Positions 1 through 11,415 of a DNA stretch of 64,000 nt are shown here, piece by piece; the stretch's first letter is position 1, and each line of letters starts with the position of its first letter. The position numbers and the translations under genes are program-made. The notes beneath the pieces were generated by a model, which did no database searches, was not told the origin of the DNA, and saw nothing but the letters and a program-made list of their open reading frames with translations. The DNA is taken from contig JAKZHN010000019.1 of NCBI GenBank assembly GCA_037179335.1, positions 620,001-684,000 of the forward strand, given 5' to 3'. Source of the stretch: Cyclaneusma minus. Lineage: Eukaryota > Ascomycota > Leotiomycetes > Marthamycetales > Marthamycetaceae.

Positions 1-621
1 TCGCGCAAAATGTTCATCAAAACCGGCCTCTCGCCGTCCGAGAGAACTACCGGCGGCCCTTGGTACTCTGACAACGAGTTAGACCAAGACTTGCTGGACG
101 GTTTGGAGTTTATGATGCTTAGCAAAATCCGCCAGAAGACTTTCTACGAGAGCAAGAAGGCGAAGCTGGCAATTCCTCAGAAACTCGACGAGAACGGCGA
201 CCCAATGGAGCTGGATGTCGACGAGCAAAGAGAGGTGGATCGGCAGCTGAAAGAGGCCAAATTTGCGATGCCGGCTGGGTACAAGGGCTATGCGACGTTG
301 CGAGAGCTGACAGTTTGGCTCGAGGGCTCTGGTCTTGTGCAGACGGTCTTGGAGGAGAAGGACGTGCAGCACCTGCTGGAGGTCATGGTCCACGATGATC
401 TGATCGAGAAGGTTCACAGTGGGCCAGACGGCATATCATACAGGGCTGTCCGGTCGCCGTTTAGCCTGGCCACCGCTGACCAGTCCACTGACTTTGAGCC
501 CCCGCAGAACGCTTTCACGGAGGCGCCGTGTGGGAAATGCCCCGTGTTTGACCTTTGCGAGGAGGGCGGACCGGTTGCGCCGAGCAATTGCGAGTACTTT
601 CAGAAGTGGCTGGAGTTTTAG
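1..621 (+). CDS. RPC34: RNA polymerase III subunit RPC34/RPC6, C-terminal part (5' truncated by window)
   Basis: C-terminal 206 or so codons of the Pol III initiation subunit (C34 in yeast, RPC6/POLR3F in humans), part of the RPC82-RPC34-RPC31 subcomplex that recruits TFIIIB and helps open promoters of tRNA and 5S genes in the nucleus. The frame is open from base 1, so the ATG at 10 is almost certainly internal: the reading SRKMFIK...TTGGPWYSDNEL matches the conserved family segment that precedes the third winged helix. The last 40 residues carry four cysteines spaced PCGKCP...LCEEGG...SNCEYF, the family's iron-sulfur-binding tail, and the protein ends at WLEF as expected. The segment from about codon 95 to 140 is the winged-helix region. 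The rest of the gene lies outside the window. Confidence 0.93.
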   Translation, partial: SRKMFIKTGLSPSERTTGGPWYSDNELDQDLLDGLEFMMLSKIRQKTFYESKKAKLAIPQKLDENGDPMELDVDEQREVDRQLKEAKFAMPAGYKGYATLRELTVWLEGSGLVQTVLEEKDVQHLLEVMVHDDLIEKVHSGPDGISYRAVRSPFSLATADQSTDFEPPQNAFTEAPCGKCPVFDLCEEGGPVAPSNCEYFQKWLEF

Positions 622-1654
622 AAGACCGACTTGCTTTCTCTGTTAGTAGTGGGCTCTGTGTGGAATTCTTTGATTGTTACGGATTAGCGGGACTGGGAAG
701 GCGTTCATGAGGGGAAAAATGATACCACGGGCGGCATGTTGATAGCTTCTAGCATAGACCATTCGCGGAAATCCAAAGGTCTTTTCAGACCACACTGTGT
801 TGGCGAAAATATGTCTTCTTACGGAGATGTTCCAGCTACCAACGTAGAAGCAATAACCTACGAGTCGTTACCCGGCTCCAATGAGTTCATCCTTCCTTGC
901 TAGTCGCTTACCTACCCCTGCTTTCACCACTTCATCCTTGTTCTCCCCACGAGCGACAGACGTATGAGCATAGCTATTAAGAGCCAATGGAGATTCCAAT
1001 GTCAGTGGGAGGGCATATATACCGGCTCTTGGAAAAATGGAATGAAATAATTTATCGAAATATGGAAGTTCCTCAAAATCCTCACACGGAGGCAGCTGAC
1101 TCTATCCGGCATGAGCACTCCAGCGGCTGCATACTATTCTTTTGTCAAACCGTGGCTACTAAATGTAGCGTTGATCAACCAACCCACAAGTTTCAGGCTT
1201 TCAATCAATACATGTATAAACAAAACATGAGGCTATGTTCACAGTTTCTCGCTATCGTTGCTTGAACTTGATGACTTCTGAGGATCAGTACAGTCTCTCG
1301 GTCATCCTCAAGTCATTCCATCTCCTCCCAGTATTGACTTAGCTGCCATGTACACATATAGAAAGCCGGCTTCTTCAGTGGACCCAGGACGCCTGGCACA
1401 GCTAACAAGACCGGTCTTGTGCAGGAAGACGCTTTAGATGAGGTCATCAACGCGCTGCGTAAAGTCACACGTCAGGCCACAAAGAAGCACATCAGCACAG
1501 GAGAAAGCATGATTTTGAAATGAGTCAAGTAACTTCATCGCGAACTTTTGCCAGACCCCTGAAGCATGTTCGGATCACCTCATTGTGTTGTCCGAGATGT
1601 TCCACGAACACCTCGCTGCATGACCCGACTGCCTGTCTCATCCGTCGCACCGAC
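622..1654. other. Intergenic, no gene seen
   Basis: This stretch lies between the convergent 3' ends of RPC34 and the cyclophilin gene. A 92-codon open frame at 987-1265 has no recognisable domain and no coding-like composition, so it was not called. No tRNA or repeat structure was seen. Confidence 0.5.
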
Positions 1655-2526
1655 CTAGTTGTGGTCTTTATGGCCCTCACCGCACTCCTTAATGGTGGGC
1701 TTCTTGTTGAAGCCGATCTTGCCGGTATTGCTGCCGGTGGCCTCGAGAGCCTTGACAACGTTCATCGACTGCTCGTCAGCAACCTCGCCGAAGACGACGT
1801 GCTTCCCGTCGAGCCAGCCAGTGACAACAGTGGTGATGAAGAATTGGGAACCGTTGCTATTCGAACGATTAGTCGCAGCTACACAGATCAGATGGAGATG
1901 AGTTCTTACGTGTTGGGACCGGCGTTGGCCATGGAAAGCAGACCGGGCTTGGTGTGCAGGCGCTTGAAGTTCTCATCCTTGAACTTCTCGCCGTAGATGG
2001 ACTTGCCGCCAGTGCCCTGCGCAAACGTCAGTCTCAAAGCTCTTCCGGATGCGAGGAATTTTGCGGGTTACACACGTTGCCACGGGTGAAGTCACCGCCC
2101 TGGAGCATGAACTGAGGGATGATGCGGTGGAAGGAAGAGCCCGCGTATCCGAATCCTTTCTCGCCAGTGCAGAGGCGAAGGAAGTTCTCGGCAGTCAGGG
2201 GGGTCGTGTCGTTGAAGAGGTTGAAGTTGATGACGCCCTTTTGCTCTAAAGGCGGGGTTGGTCAGTGATTCAGCTGCCGATGGCTTGTTCTGATCTGTAG
2301 AAGACTTACGAGCAACCTTGGCCGTCGGGCGGCCAGAGGCATCGAGGACTGGGCCCTCCCAATCCACGACGAAGTGAGTCTGGAGGATCGCGGGCGCAGA
2401 CATTCTGGCGGTTGTTTGGTGGAAGAAGCGTGTGGTGGAGGGAGATTGGGAGCCGAGGAAGGAGGATTTCAGAAGAGAAGAAGTAGTGGGGGATCGAAGG
2501 AGACGAGGGGTCACGGTTGCGAACAT
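1655..2526 (-). CDS. Cyclophilin-type peptidyl-prolyl isomerase with mitochondrial presequence and internal cytosolic start
   Basis: Cyclophilin A/D-class prolyl isomerase. Exons read on the minus strand: 2526-2310, 2245-2076, 2016-1910, 1856-1655, giving 231 aa; all phases agree. Family landmarks are present in order: FHRIIPQFMLQGGDFTRGNG, GGKSIYGEKF, NGSQFFIT and the tryptophan of GWLDGKHVVFG that contacts cyclosporin A. The first 41 residues are rich in Arg, Ser and Thr with no acidic residue (MFATVTPRLLRSP...), a typical matrix-targeting signal. A second in-frame ATG at 2403 (Met42, MSAPAIL) starts a normal-length cytosolic cyclophilin. Filamentous fungi such as Neurospora are known to make both isoforms from one gene, so dual use is likely. 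It is head-to-head with the ENT3-like gene. Confidence 0.93.
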
Positions 2527-3323
2527 GATTCCTAGAGACAACCCCACTCTTAGCGTCAGCTGTAATGGGCCTAGGCCAGAGGGCGAGGCACCAAGGCAGA
2601 AACGAGGCAGCACGGTATATACATGTAATGTAGGTTCAATTTATTCACCTGCTGCACGCAGACTGGACGTGCTTCAATGCTTCAATGAATTGAGGCAAGC
2701 TTGGGAAATGCCGAGCTGCCTCTGTCCCGCCCCAGGCACGCCCTGTCATGAATTGGACGAGCAACTCACCGGCTGGAAAGTAGTATCGACGTGAGGTGTT
2801 TGGGTGCGGGCGTAGGGAGAGTCAGCTGTCCCGGTATGTGGTGCTTGGGAATCGGGGGTGCAACGGAGAGGTGCGGTGAAAAGTTCATCGTGTTCGTGCT
2901 CTCAATCGAATGTCGATGAAATATCCGAGCTCCGACAGGGATGAGCTAACTGCGGCGGCACGGTCCGCCGTATGCCGTATGGCACATCTGGACTGGAAAT
3001 CAATTGATCAATCAAACATAAGAAAACTTAACTTTCTATATTTTATCCTATTATAGTAAATGGTCCAGGGCCCAAAGCAACACTTATCCTTTGTAATCAG
3101 CGACATGGAATAATAAAAGTCCTGGCTCACTGTAAACCGGCTAGGGTCACGTGATCAGCCTCAGCGCTGCAGTTTTAGGCTAGAGTAGCCCCACACAACG
3201 ATTGCCATCCGTGCGAGTGCGTCTCGATACCGCCGGGCCGTCCACAAGGCACCGACAGAATACCGACAACCCAGCATCTCCACGGCACTGAACACGCGCA
3301 CGCACTCCTCAACATCTGCCACC
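2527..3323. other. Divergent intergenic region between cyclophilin and ENT3-like gene
   Basis: About 0.8 kb shared upstream region of two head-to-head housekeeping genes, so it should hold both promoters. A short AT-rich patch lies at about 3000-3060. Open frames here have no recognisable domain and are not called. Confidence 0.45.
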
Positions 3324-4985
3324 ATGGATTTCACTTCCTTGAAAGAGCAGGTCAGCCAGATCTCCCTGTACGACATCAAGGCCGGCGTGCGCAAGGTCCA
3401 AAATGGTGAGTCCCCTGAAGCTATGGCTGCCACACACAAGTGCTCACCATCCGATCCGCAGCCGTCATGAACTACACCGAGATGGAGGCCAAAGTCAGAG
3501 AAGCCACCAATAACGAGCCCTGGGGCGCCTCCTCCTCCATGATGACCGAAATCGCAAATGGCACATACAACTTGTCCGTGGCCCCGTCGACTGAGGCTGC
3601 CTTTATGCTAACCTTCTCCAAGCCAGCTGCTGAACGAGATCATGCCAATGATATACAAGCGTTTCACAGAGAAGTCTGCTGAAGAATGGCGACAGATCTA
3701 CAAGGCGCTCCAGCTTCTTGAATTCTTGATCAAGAACGGCTCGGAAAGGGTTATCGATGACGCCCGGTCGCATCTGGCCCTCCTGAAGATGCTCCGCCAA
3801 TTCCACTACATTGACCAGAACGGCAAAGACCAGGGCATCAATGTCCGGAACCGTGCCAAGGAGCTTGCAGAACTACTGGGCGACGTCGAACGCATCCGAG
3901 CCGAGCGCAAGAAAGCCCGGGCTACTCGCAAGAAGTATGGAGGTGTTGAAGGCGGTGCTGGCATATCAGGAGGCCTTTCTAGCAGTAGCCAATATGGTGG
4001 TTTTGGAAGCGAAGATCGCGGTGGTTATGGCGGGTACAGTGGAGGCGTCTTTGGCGACGGTGGAGGATTTGGTGGCGCATCTAGCAGTGGTTTCCAAGAC
4101 ACTGGAAATCGAGCAGATAAGTTCGAAGAGTATGATGAGTACGATGAGGGAGCATCAGGTGCCCACCCCGGAAGGAGAGTAGATGCCAGTTCCTCTTCGT
4201 CTGCTCCGCGGCGAACCGAGCGAGCAGCTCAGAAGAAACCTGAGCCGCCCAAGAAGAAGGAGCCCGAGGTCGATCTCTTCTCTTTCGATGACCCTGTACC
4301 CACAACCACGACCAGCGCCCCGGCGCCAGCACCGGCATCCAATGCTCTCGACGATGATTTTGACGACTTCCAATCTGCCACCCCTGAGCCCTCAACGCAG
4401 AGTGCCATCCCCTCGACTTTCTCGGCTGTACCACCACCATCCACGTCTACAACGTCTATGAGCACCCAATTTGCAGCGCCCCAGCCTGTCTCCGGTCCTA
4501 AGCAGGCGAACCTGACCCAGATGGTTGGATTCTCCTCTGTTTCCCCCGCACCGAGCAGCACTACAACGCCCGCCAATTACTCCGCCTTCTCCCCACCCGC
4601 CGTCGCTCCTCCCCGACCAACCGGTTACCAAAACACACAGCCCAACTACTTTACCTCCGTCTCTGTGGCTGCTCCAGCAGCTCAGTCCAACAAGACACCC
4701 GGCGCTTCATCAGCAGCATCTCCTGCTGCATCCAAGTCAGCCGCCAAAGGAGGCGACGCTTTCGGCTCCTTGTGGTCAGCAGCCAGCGCTAGCGCTGGTG
4801 TCAAGAAGACAAGCACCCCAACCCCCGGCCCCGCTATCGGCCAGCTCGCCAAGGAGAAATCAGCTTCCAGCCTCTGGGGCACGCCCACGACGACCTCGGC
4901 GGCACCGCAGCCACAGCAACGACCTGGTCAAGCGGCACCTTCGGGACAGCAGTATGGAGGTGGTTTGGGGGATCTCCTGGGCTAA
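3324..4985 (+). CDS. ENT3: ENTH-domain epsin-like clathrin adaptor, Ent3/epsinR type
   Basis: Epsin-family adaptor for clathrin traffic between the trans-Golgi and endosomes. Exons 3324-3405, 3462-3573, 3623-4985 give 518 aa. The N-terminal ENTH domain (about residues 10-155) is clear: YDIKAGVRKVQNAVMNYTEM, EATNNEPWGASS, LNEIMPMIYKRFTEKSAEEW, LLEFLIKNGSERVIDDAR. Its lack of the plasma-membrane-epsin pattern and its strong YDIKAGVRKVQN start point to the Ent3/Ent5/epsinR branch. The remainder is low complexity: a Gly-rich stretch, then acidic phenylalanine motifs EVDLFSFDDP and DDDFDDFQSA of the kind bound by GGA and AP-1 ears, then Ser/Pro/Ala-rich sequence ending GGLGDLLG. Intron 2 was placed from phase and family sequence; its donor reads GTCCGT, weaker than the others, with a TGCTAAC branch site 11 nt from the acceptor. 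Confidence 0.9.
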
Positions 4986-6599
4986 TAGCTCGATTCGAAC
5001 GAGTTCCTTAGTAACAAGCACAAGCGGACACAGGACGTTTACAACGGCTAATATTGCACAATACAAAGGAGTGGGCCGTTGCCTGTATTCTTTTGAGGTG
5101 CAAATAGAATGGCGCACCACACGATTTCCATAATTCGAGGCAATGAAGTTATGCTGTGACAAAGCCAGGGAAGCAAAGATGTGCTTTTAGTTTCTCTGTG
5201 GGACATGTGAACAGCCAGGGGCGGTTTTTGTTTTGTCTTCGTTCTGGTACAGCAGGACGAACAAAGCCTGCACGACTGCGGAACCAGCAGTGGAGGTAGG
5301 CATTTATTGAGCGACGTGATTGCCGGTATACTATTCCACGTGTTTCAAGCTACTTATGTCATCTCCAATCGTTTGATTTATCTTGGTTATTTTGGTTTAT
5401 TACTAACAAACCACTTCCGCACTCTAGATTCCCTTAACACCAGACTCAATTGAGAATTTATCAACCGCCCACCACGCTCTCTCCCATCCTTGTCATGTTC
5501 TTGGAGAGTGCGAAGGAAAGAGCAAGGCCTCCGATTAATAATATGGATCCTGATTCTTGATGAAACATGTCATCTGCAAGCCCGTACAAAAGCGTCCCAA
5601 TGGCCGATGCACCAGGGCTGGCGGCAACGCTGGGGTCGCCACTCGACCGTCCCGACCCGCGGGGCCGCGAGCGACCCGCCCCTATTGTTAGCCATTCGGG
5701 TCAAAACATATCGAGGTTTGAAGTGAGCCCCGGGTCGACCCATCCCCAACCCTGGGCCGATGCATGCAATTGCCTACACCCTCTACTTTATCAGTATTCA
5801 GTTCGGCCTTCTTATCTGTGCACGAGACTGCGATCGATGCGGCGTGGATTTGGATCCCACCATAGCTAATTACCATGCAATAAATCCAGCGTCGACCACG
5901 AAGTTCACGATATCTTGTGTGAATATAACGAGACAAACGAGAGCAATACCTTACAAACCGATTGCTAATTTAATAAATTGTTTTAGGCCATTTTATATCA
6001 AATATCAAAAACTCGGCCTGCAGGGAAAAAGCAACGTTGCCAAGCCCAGCTTTACAAAACCAACAAACCAACTCCACTCCTACACATAGTCGACATGGTG
6101 GGAATGAAGATCATGGTTCGGCGGCTCGCTGTACGTGGGAGAGGGGGTTGTGGGTCCGGTTATGTGACTTCGAGCCAATCCGCAGCATAGCGGCTCAAAA
6201 GTGGGTAGGTAGGTGATTGAGCCTTTGAGGATCTTTGGACCACCCTTGCCCACCTGCCCTTTCAAGACAAGGCCTTGGCTGTTGCCCAGTTTCCTGGAAA
6301 GAGGTAGTAGGAAAGGTGGTTCATGTAGACTCTCAATCGCCTGCCTTTTTACTTGGAAGAGACCCGCCTACAGCCCTACAGCACTCAGTCCATCTCCCGA
6401 AGTCGAATATACCTCTGCAATCTATCACAGTGCTCTCTTTTCAACATCTCCTTCTCCAATTGCACGCACCTGCGTCCCAAGAGCTTTGCGGCTGGAACCG
6501 GATCCTTGGATACCGACAACATCGATAAATTACCTAGTTCGACCGCCGTCCTTTATCGCACTTGCTCATTTCCTCTTTCTCCTTGGAACATCACCAGTC
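4986..6599. other. Intergenic, no gene seen
   Basis: 1.6 kb between ENT3 and the NACHT-ankyrin gene. It is AT-richer around 5880-6060. The open frame that contains the NACHT start extends upstream to 6213 but begins with a sequence unlike the family, so the region is taken as promoter and leader. No repeat or RNA gene was recognised. Confidence 0.4.
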
Positions 6600-9500
6600 A
6601 TGGACGCGGTTTCTCTGGGCCTTCAGGTCTGCAGTGGTCTTCTGAAGTACTACCAAGACTGTGAGAGCTATGACGTTGACATTCGCGAGATGTGTGCCAG
6701 CGTTGACAGCCTCAACAAGACATTTGCTCTTCTTGCAAACCGCTTCCAGGCAATGGGGCCGTCGTTGCCGACAGACAGCACTGTGACCCTAGCCACCGAG
6801 CGCTTGAGGAGCTGTAAGGCAGGTGTTGGCGCCCTTGAGAAGAAACTCACGAAATTACGGAACAACAATCCCAGTGGTGTTCGCCCAAAAGCGCCAGCTG
6901 TTCTGAATTTCAACCGACTGATCTATCCTTTCCGCAAAAGCACTTTGGAAAAGCTGAAGGAGATTGTGCAGGACTTGGTCAGGAGTCTGCAGTTTGCCAT
7001 CGAAGTCTTTCTCGTCGACAACAGCACGGAAATGCGAAAGGACATCAAGCGAGTCGATGATGTTGTTGCAGACATCCGAGGGTTAGCTACTATCACGAAA
7101 GATGCCATGCTGGACATGTCGGCTCAGACATCGGCGACCGCTGCTGGAGTTGAGACTCTGCTTACCGCAAAGGAGGCGGAATCTTTGGACAGAATATTGG
7201 AGTGGCTTTCGGCGCCTGATCCGTCCATCAATCATCAAGAAGCCCGTGACAAGCACGAGCCTGGCACTGGACAATGGTTTCTGAATTGCCCAGAGTATTC
7301 CGACTGGATATCGGGCGAAACTCAGTGCCTTTGGCTCCATGGCAAAGCTGGATGTTGCAAGACTGTTTTGTCCTCTACCATAATTGAAGATGTGCTGCAT
7401 CGGGTGGAGACACGACCCCGGCGCGCTTGTGCATATTTCTATTTCTCTTTCGCAGATCCGCAGAAACAAAGCTACGGCGGTCTCCTCCTGTCGATGGTTA
7501 CTCAGCTGAGTCGCGACTCTCCTGTTCTCCCGATGCTGTCTGCAGCCTACGGCAAAACCAAGCCATACAAGCCCAGCGATGCCACCCTCGAGGAAATTCT
7601 CATAGCTTTGCTTAGACGAAGCGACACTTCATACCTGATTGTGGACGCTCTCGACGAGTGCCCCGAGAACGACCAAAAGAATGTTAAGTGCAGAGACAAC
7701 GCTATTCAGGGGTTGAGGCGAGTCGTGGACCAAGTAGGCAGCGTGCGTCTATTAATCACGAGCCGCAAAGAGACCGACATCGAAGAATCTATGCAGGAAT
7801 GGTGTGACACCCACCTGGCGCTCAACGAGCACTGCGTGAATGCTGATATCGACATCTATGTCAAGAATGCCCTTGCTACCGACAAGAAACTGCTCCGTCT
7901 ACCCGCGGAAAGTAGGGACGAAATCGAACGCGTTTTTCACGAGAAGTCGGGTGGCATGTAAGAATCCGCAAATCCGGCTCTTTATTATTATATTAATACT
8001 ATCTATAGGTTTCGATGGGCAGCCCTGCAATTGGATGAGATCCGATCTCTAAAAATGCTGAAGCCAAGACTGATCTCCCAGGTTCTGCATCGGTTACCAC
8101 GAACCCTTGACGAGACGTACGAACGAATCCTCCATAACATCGATGCCTTGTACTTTGAGGAAGCTCGAACGGCCTTGCAATGGCTTACATTTAGTAAAGA
8201 GCCTTTGAATATCGCTCAGTTAGCAGAAGCATGCAATGTACAGATCGAAGACAACGGCGAGGTCTTTGTGGACGAAGCTGGCTATGATTCAATTTCAGGG
8301 CTCCTTGGTATTCTCTCCTCTTTGGTTCTAGTCGAACGAGACGACCTCTACCTAGAAACTACCTCCAAGGACGACCTGGACACCATCTCCGGAGCTTCGC
8401 AAGGAGACAGCGATAAAACCGAATTTGCGTCGATGCTCAAGCTCCGCGTCCGCCTTGCCCACTTCTCCGTCAAGGAATACCTTACGTCCGACCGCCTACG
8501 AAGCAGTACTGCCTCGAACTTTGCACTTGTTGAGAGTGAGTCTCATGGATGGCTTGCTCAACAAAGCTGTGCATACATTATGCGATTTGCACAGCTGCAC
8601 GATGCAGACTGGATACGAGACACCCATTGGTTCGAGATCACTGATCTGCATCCATTGATCGAATATGCTGCAAAGTACTGGTACGATCATCAGAGGCTTG
8701 CTGAAGACCTCGATGGCATTCAACTGAGAGGTCTGAATCTTCAGTTGAAGCTTCTGGGAGACAAAGCAACCATGGCAGCCTGGCTAGCGTTAAAATACGA
8801 TATCTATGAAGGGGAAGGCAGTGAAGGCGTTCTGTACTGGGCAAGCAGACTTGGTCTCCACCGTACACTCAATATTCTTCTTCACACAAATCCGCATCTA
8901 GATGTTGATGTTCAGGGAGGGGCTTTGGGAACTGCACTTCAGGCCGCAGCGTATTTTGGACACGACAAGATTCTACGAAAGCTCATTCAATCAGGCGCAA
9001 ATGTGGATCTTGTGGCGGGCAGATATGGAACCGCCCTGCAAGCCGCAGCCGCGCTCGGGAACAAAAGTTTTGTGCGGATTCTACTCCAAGCAGGCGCAGA
9101 CATCAATGTTCAGGGTGGCCAATTTGGAACCGCGCTCAAAGCGGCAGTGGCACATGACGACGAGGATATTGCCGAGCGCCTGATTCAACTCGGGGCTGAT
9201 GTCAATGCTCAAGGGGGTACCGATGGAACTGCATTGCAGGCAGCAGCTCGTACTCGACATGAAAGCATGGTGAGTATGCTACTCAGAGCTGGCGCTGATG
9301 TCAATATCATCAATATCGAAAACGGCTTTTATAAAACTGCATTGCTGGCAGCAGCGTGTTCTGGGCACGAAAGCATTGTGAGTATGCTACTCAAAGCAGG
9401 TGCCGATGTCAATTTCCAAGGCGGCGACTTTGGAACAGCATTGCAGGCAGTAGTCTTTTATGGGCACGAAAGCATTGTGAGCATGCTACTCACAGCAGGC

Positions 9501-10577
9501 GCCGATGTCAATGCTCAAGGGGGTCAAAATGGAACTGCATTGCAGGCAGCAGCTCGTTATGGGTATAAAAGCATTGTGGATATGCTACTCAGAGCTGGCG
9601 CTGATGTCAATATTCAAGGCGGCGACTATAAAACTGCCTTGCAGGCAGCGGCGTATTCTGGGCACGAAAGCATTGTGAGCATGCTACTCACAGCAGGCGC
9701 CGATGCCCATATACAAGGAGGACTAGAGCGCAATGCTTTCCAAGCGGCTGCCGCAGGAGGCCGCAAAGACATTGCAGAGCTGCTCCTCCTCTCCGGCTTT
9801 GATCTTCACCGCAATCCAGACAACAATTTCGCGCTTTTCGCAGCAGTAAGAGGCGGCTGTCAAGAAATTCTGGAGATGGTCCTTGCGACAGGCGTCGATA
9901 TCCATGACAACGGCGATCTGGCACTTCATATCGCGGTCAACGTTCAGAAACCTGTCATAGTAAACCTTTTGCTTGCTAGAGGAGCCGATGTCAATGGCCA
10001 AGGACCTACTGAATTTGGCGAGCCGAGACCAAGTATATTATACGACGCAGCACGACGGCGGTCTGTCGAAATCTTACAGGCCGTTCTGAACAACGGAGCT
10101 GATATGAACAGCTTAAGTCCATCTGAGGCTTACGATTTACTGAATGCATGCTGGGACACCCAATTTGTACCATTTGGTGTCGTTGAAGTGCAGATCAAGA
10201 AGGAGGCAATCATGCTCGATGCCCTACTTGATAGCCACGGTCCAGGTGCAGATATGTGGGAGGAGATTCTGAGCATTTATAGGACGGAAGGTATCCATCG
10301 GAGTTCCGGAGATTACATCAACTGGGATCTCGAGAAGTCGCTGCTTGAAGCACGGGAACGCTATAACACCCGCAGAAATGCGGAGAATAGTGCCATATCC
10401 ACGAGCTTTGCAGTACAGAGCCGCGGTGAGCGCGGATGCAGCACGAGTCGCGAGATGTCACCCGTGGAGAAGAAGAATCCTAGGGAACAACAGGAGAAGA
10501 CTGGAAAAGACGTTGGCTGGACTTTACGGTCTGGTTCCTCTGAGCTGAGATATGGACATGACTTTTTGCAAGTATGA
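6600..10577 (+). CDS. STAND/NLR-like protein: fungal N-terminal domain, NACHT ATPase, ankyrin repeats
   Basis: Exons 6600-7957 and 8009-10577 give 1308 aa; the intron rejoins the conserved GGM/FRWAALQLDEI segment. The architecture is that of fungal NOD-like receptors, cytosolic signal-transduction ATPases linked in other fungi to non-self recognition and heterokaryon incompatibility. The N-terminal about 150 residues (MDAVSLGLQVCSGLLKYY...) resemble the helical domain that starts many fungal NACHT-ankyrin proteins. The NACHT region has Walker A GKAGCCKT at residues 248-255, Walker B LIVDALDEC at 346-354, and a sensor-like RLLITSRKE. The usual P-loop glycine just before Lys is Cys here. About 12 ankyrin repeats run from roughly 750 to 1150, and the middle ones are close to identical in DNA. 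The Met at 6600 was chosen because the family-like sequence begins there. The trigger and any incompatibility function are inference. Confidence 0.88.
9217..9714 (+). repeat. Near-identical ankyrin-coding tandem repeats, about 99-bp period
   Basis: Five consecutive units inside the NACHT-ankyrin gene share stretches such as GGAACTGCATTGCAGGCAGC, GGGCACGAAAGCATTGTGAG and ATGCTACTCA at about 99-bp spacing (33 codons); a 27-nt block starting at about 9225 recurs unchanged near 9531. Flanking ankyrin repeats are far more diverged at DNA level. This is the pattern expected from recent unit turnover by unequal exchange or gene conversion. Confidence 0.8.
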
Positions 10578-11415
10578 GACTGCCAGGGATCTCGCAATGA
10601 CTTATGGGTAATGATGGCAGTTTGGCGGACGGACCCTTCCCCTATTTACCAGTATGTATGGTATTTGTTTGGACTTTGGGGGTGGGTTTGTTATTTTATT
10701 TGTTGGTGGATTTAGGATGGTGATGATTTATGGCACAATCCAATCTTATATGTCTTTATTCGCAAGCCCAGAACTTCTGGAGTGATGTCGGACTGCTGTA
10801 GCAAGACATGACAGATATACGGCTGGTGCAACCCCCCTACTTAGTACTCGGTGGTTCAAGAATCACAGCCAACGTGTCCGTCATATATCATACCCTATCT
10901 TTTGGGGCAGAGAGAGAATCAATCATGGATGCCGAAGTCATGCTAACTTTATTTGTGCTCAAATGTGACTACGTGGTTCCTAAACACAGGCGGTGATAGT
11001 CTGATAGATTTAGTATGGTAGCAGAGGCCAAATATGCTTAGTGATGGCCAAGTGCCTAATGCACATTGCCATATTCAACTCCTGGGTATAGCCTTTTCAA
11101 TCCCGTCTTGGGCCAGACTCCTCAACGCCAGCAATTTTGTAAGCCCTGATCGGTAGCGATCTGTTGTCTGTTTGGCTCTCGGCGTGGGCTGAAGACATGC
11201 CCAAGGAAATGCTCAGTATGAGTGGTCGCGCTTGGAAAACCGCGCGAATCGAACGCCTCTGTTCATTGCCAATTCCCAGCTAAACATGGTTCGTCGTTGA
11301 ATTTCTGAAATGGATCCACGGAGCACCTAGGATTTGCTGCTGCATAGTGTCCGAATCTTTTCCAGTGGTCCAGAACATCGAGCAATTCATATCATGTGCG
11401 CTCACCTCGACAATC
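10578..11415. other. Intergenic, no gene seen
   Basis: Lies between the convergent 3' ends of the NACHT-ankyrin gene and the YTH1/CPSF30 gene. Only short open frames without recognisable domains are present. Confidence 0.5.

Noticed and set aside
4981..5010. CTCGATTCGAACGAG as a tRNA T-arm
   Set aside because: Small palindrome; no acceptor, D or anticodon arm can be formed around it.
6213..6599. Upstream in-frame extension of the NACHT-ankyrin protein (129 codons)
   Set aside because: Sequence before Met at 6600 is unlike the family and the frame begins at an arbitrary start; treated as leader.
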